From Actinomycetes bacterium (GTDB taxonomy: Bacteria; Actinomycetota; Acidimicrobiia; Acidimicrobiales; Acidimicrobiaceae): a DNA stretch of 43,424 bases. The notes under the pieces are model-generated. The model did no database searches, was not told the DNA's origin, and saw only the letters and a program-made list of their open reading frames with translations. Location: contig JAJYZP010000012.1 in NCBI GenBank assembly GCA_021799875.1, positions 1 through 43,424 on the forward strand. The letters are read 5' to 3'. Numbering within the stretch: the first letter of the stretch is position 1; each line of letters begins with the position of its first letter. Shown in pieces: positions 42,928 through 43,424 of the stretch. The position numbers were made by a program, and so were the translations under genes.

Positions 42928-43424
42928 ATGACGGAACGCAGACACCACACGCTCATTACTCCCTCGGACGCGCTCCAACGACTCAATGAGCCTCAGGTCA
43001 CCTTCTTGGATTGTCGATGGTACCTCAACGGATCAGATGGCTCCGAGGCCTACCGCCAAGGACACATACCAGGTGCGATCTTTATCGACCTCGATCGACA
43101 CCTCTCAGATCATCGTCGCACAGGAGAGGGTCGACATCCACTCCCCGACCCCAAGACCTTTGTGCAGTCCCTCTGCGATCTTGGGCTCGATCTCAGCGAT
43201 AGCTTCATAGCGTATGACGACGCCGGCGGGGTCGTGGCATCTCGGTTCTGGTGGATGGCGACCGAGTTAGGACTGGACTGCTCGGTACTCGACGGCGGGC
43301 TCAAGGCGTGGCAGGGACCACGTACGACTGATATCTTCAGTCGCGAGACCTCTCAAAGTACTGTGGTCCTTCCCGACGCTAGCTTTGCGAAAGGGACCAT
43401 CACGATTTCGGCGCTGGCTAGGGG
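42928..43424 (+). CDS. Sulfurtransferase (rhodanese/3-mercaptopyruvate type), 3' end cut by window
   Basis: The first 165 codons of a two-domain sulfurtransferase; the frame is open to the window edge. The N-terminal rhodanese domain is complete: FLDCRWYLNG, EAYRQGHIPGAIFIDLDRHLSD, GRHPLPDPKTF, then IAYDDAGGVVASRFWWM and SVLDGGLKAW. The position of the catalytic cysteine in this domain is Asp (YDDAGG), as in the inactive first domain of tandem rhodaneses; the active cysteine should be in the second domain outside the window. It transfers sulfur from thiosulfate or 3-mercaptopyruvate to a thiophilic acceptor. The ATG follows a near-leaderless promoter. Confidence 0.92.
   Translation, partial: MTERRHHTLITPSDALQRLNEPQVTFLDCRWYLNGSDGSEAYRQGHIPGAIFIDLDRHLSDHRRTGEGRHPLPDPKTFVQSLCDLGLDLSDSFIAYDDAGGVVASRFWWMATELGLDCSVLDGGLKAWQGPRTTDIFSRETSQSTVVLPDASFAKGTITISALAR

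Noticed and set aside
1-43424. CRISPR arrays, tRNA or rRNA genes, insertion sequences
   Set aside because: No regularly spaced repeats, no tRNA T-arm pattern with a cloverleaf, no rRNA-like stretches and no transposase or terminal inverted repeats were found on reading both strands.

Overview
The window reads as a chromosomal segment of an actinobacterium (Actinomycetota). The sequence signs are mid-50s percent G+C by eye, frequent GTG and TTG starts, several genes whose -10 box (TAGAGT/TAGGGT) sits only 6-8 bases before the start codon, a homologue of the mycothiol-dependent nitroreductase Rv2466c, a small protein of the actinobacterial DUF6295 type, and a SWIM-SNF2 helicase. A deep-branching acidophilic lineage such as Acidimicrobiia is my best guess, but that is inference. 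There are no rRNA, tRNA, CRISPR, phage or intact insertion sequences. Long stretches of 300-830 bases without a convincing gene are unusually common.

Layout. 0.4-1.9 kb (-): an NfeD-SPFH (stomatin-like) pair. 2.5-6.7 kb (+): a FUSC-type membrane protein, then the cysteine pair cysK-cysE. 6.7-9.6 kb (-): a GAF-GAF-GGDEF diguanylate cyclase and an HPP-like membrane protein. 9.9-12.2 kb (+): a GNAT acetyltransferase and a methyltransferase. 12.5-16.8 kb (-): a tight six-gene redox operon (two membrane-anchored coiled-coil proteins, an ApbE-type FMN transferase, a ferric-reductase-like haem b membrane protein, a NuoF-like flavoprotein and a single-cluster ferredoxin). 17.6-21.1 kb (-): a SWIM-SNF2 helicase. 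21.5-23.0 kb (+): a phosphonate monoester hydrolase/sulfatase. 23.6-26.2 kb (-): a dienelactone hydrolase with a DUF6295 protein, and a luciferase-like oxidoreductase. 26.8-30.3 kb (+): glutamine synthetase-like ligase, aldehyde dehydrogenase and SDR. 30.8-36.4 kb (-): M14-type amidohydrolase, M55 D-aminopeptidase, a possible small protein, an aspartylglucosaminidase-type Ntn hydrolase and a peptide/nickel-type solute-binding protein. 36.9-39.6 kb (+): GAF/PAS/GGDEF protein with a degenerate EAL domain. 39.6-43.4 kb: DsbA-like nitroreductase homologue (-), then AlaX-like editing protein, ribulose-phosphate 3-epimerase and a sulfurtransferase that runs off the window (+).

How the genes may work together. 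The 12.5-16.8 kb operon has the parts of an electron path from a cytoplasmic NAD(P)H or ferredoxin pool through a flavoprotein to a bis-haem b membrane protein. ApbE implies a covalently bound FMN carrier, but no flavinylation domain is visible, and coiled-coil proteins stand where actinobacterial relatives usually carry an FMN-binding protein. This is the best candidate for an undescribed variant system. The 26.8-36.4 kb block combines gamma-glutamylation and aldehyde oxidation with three distinct amide/peptide hydrolases and an exported binding protein, and looks like uptake and breakdown of an amine, D-amino-acid peptide or aspartyl-amide compound. Its substrate cannot be read from the sequence.
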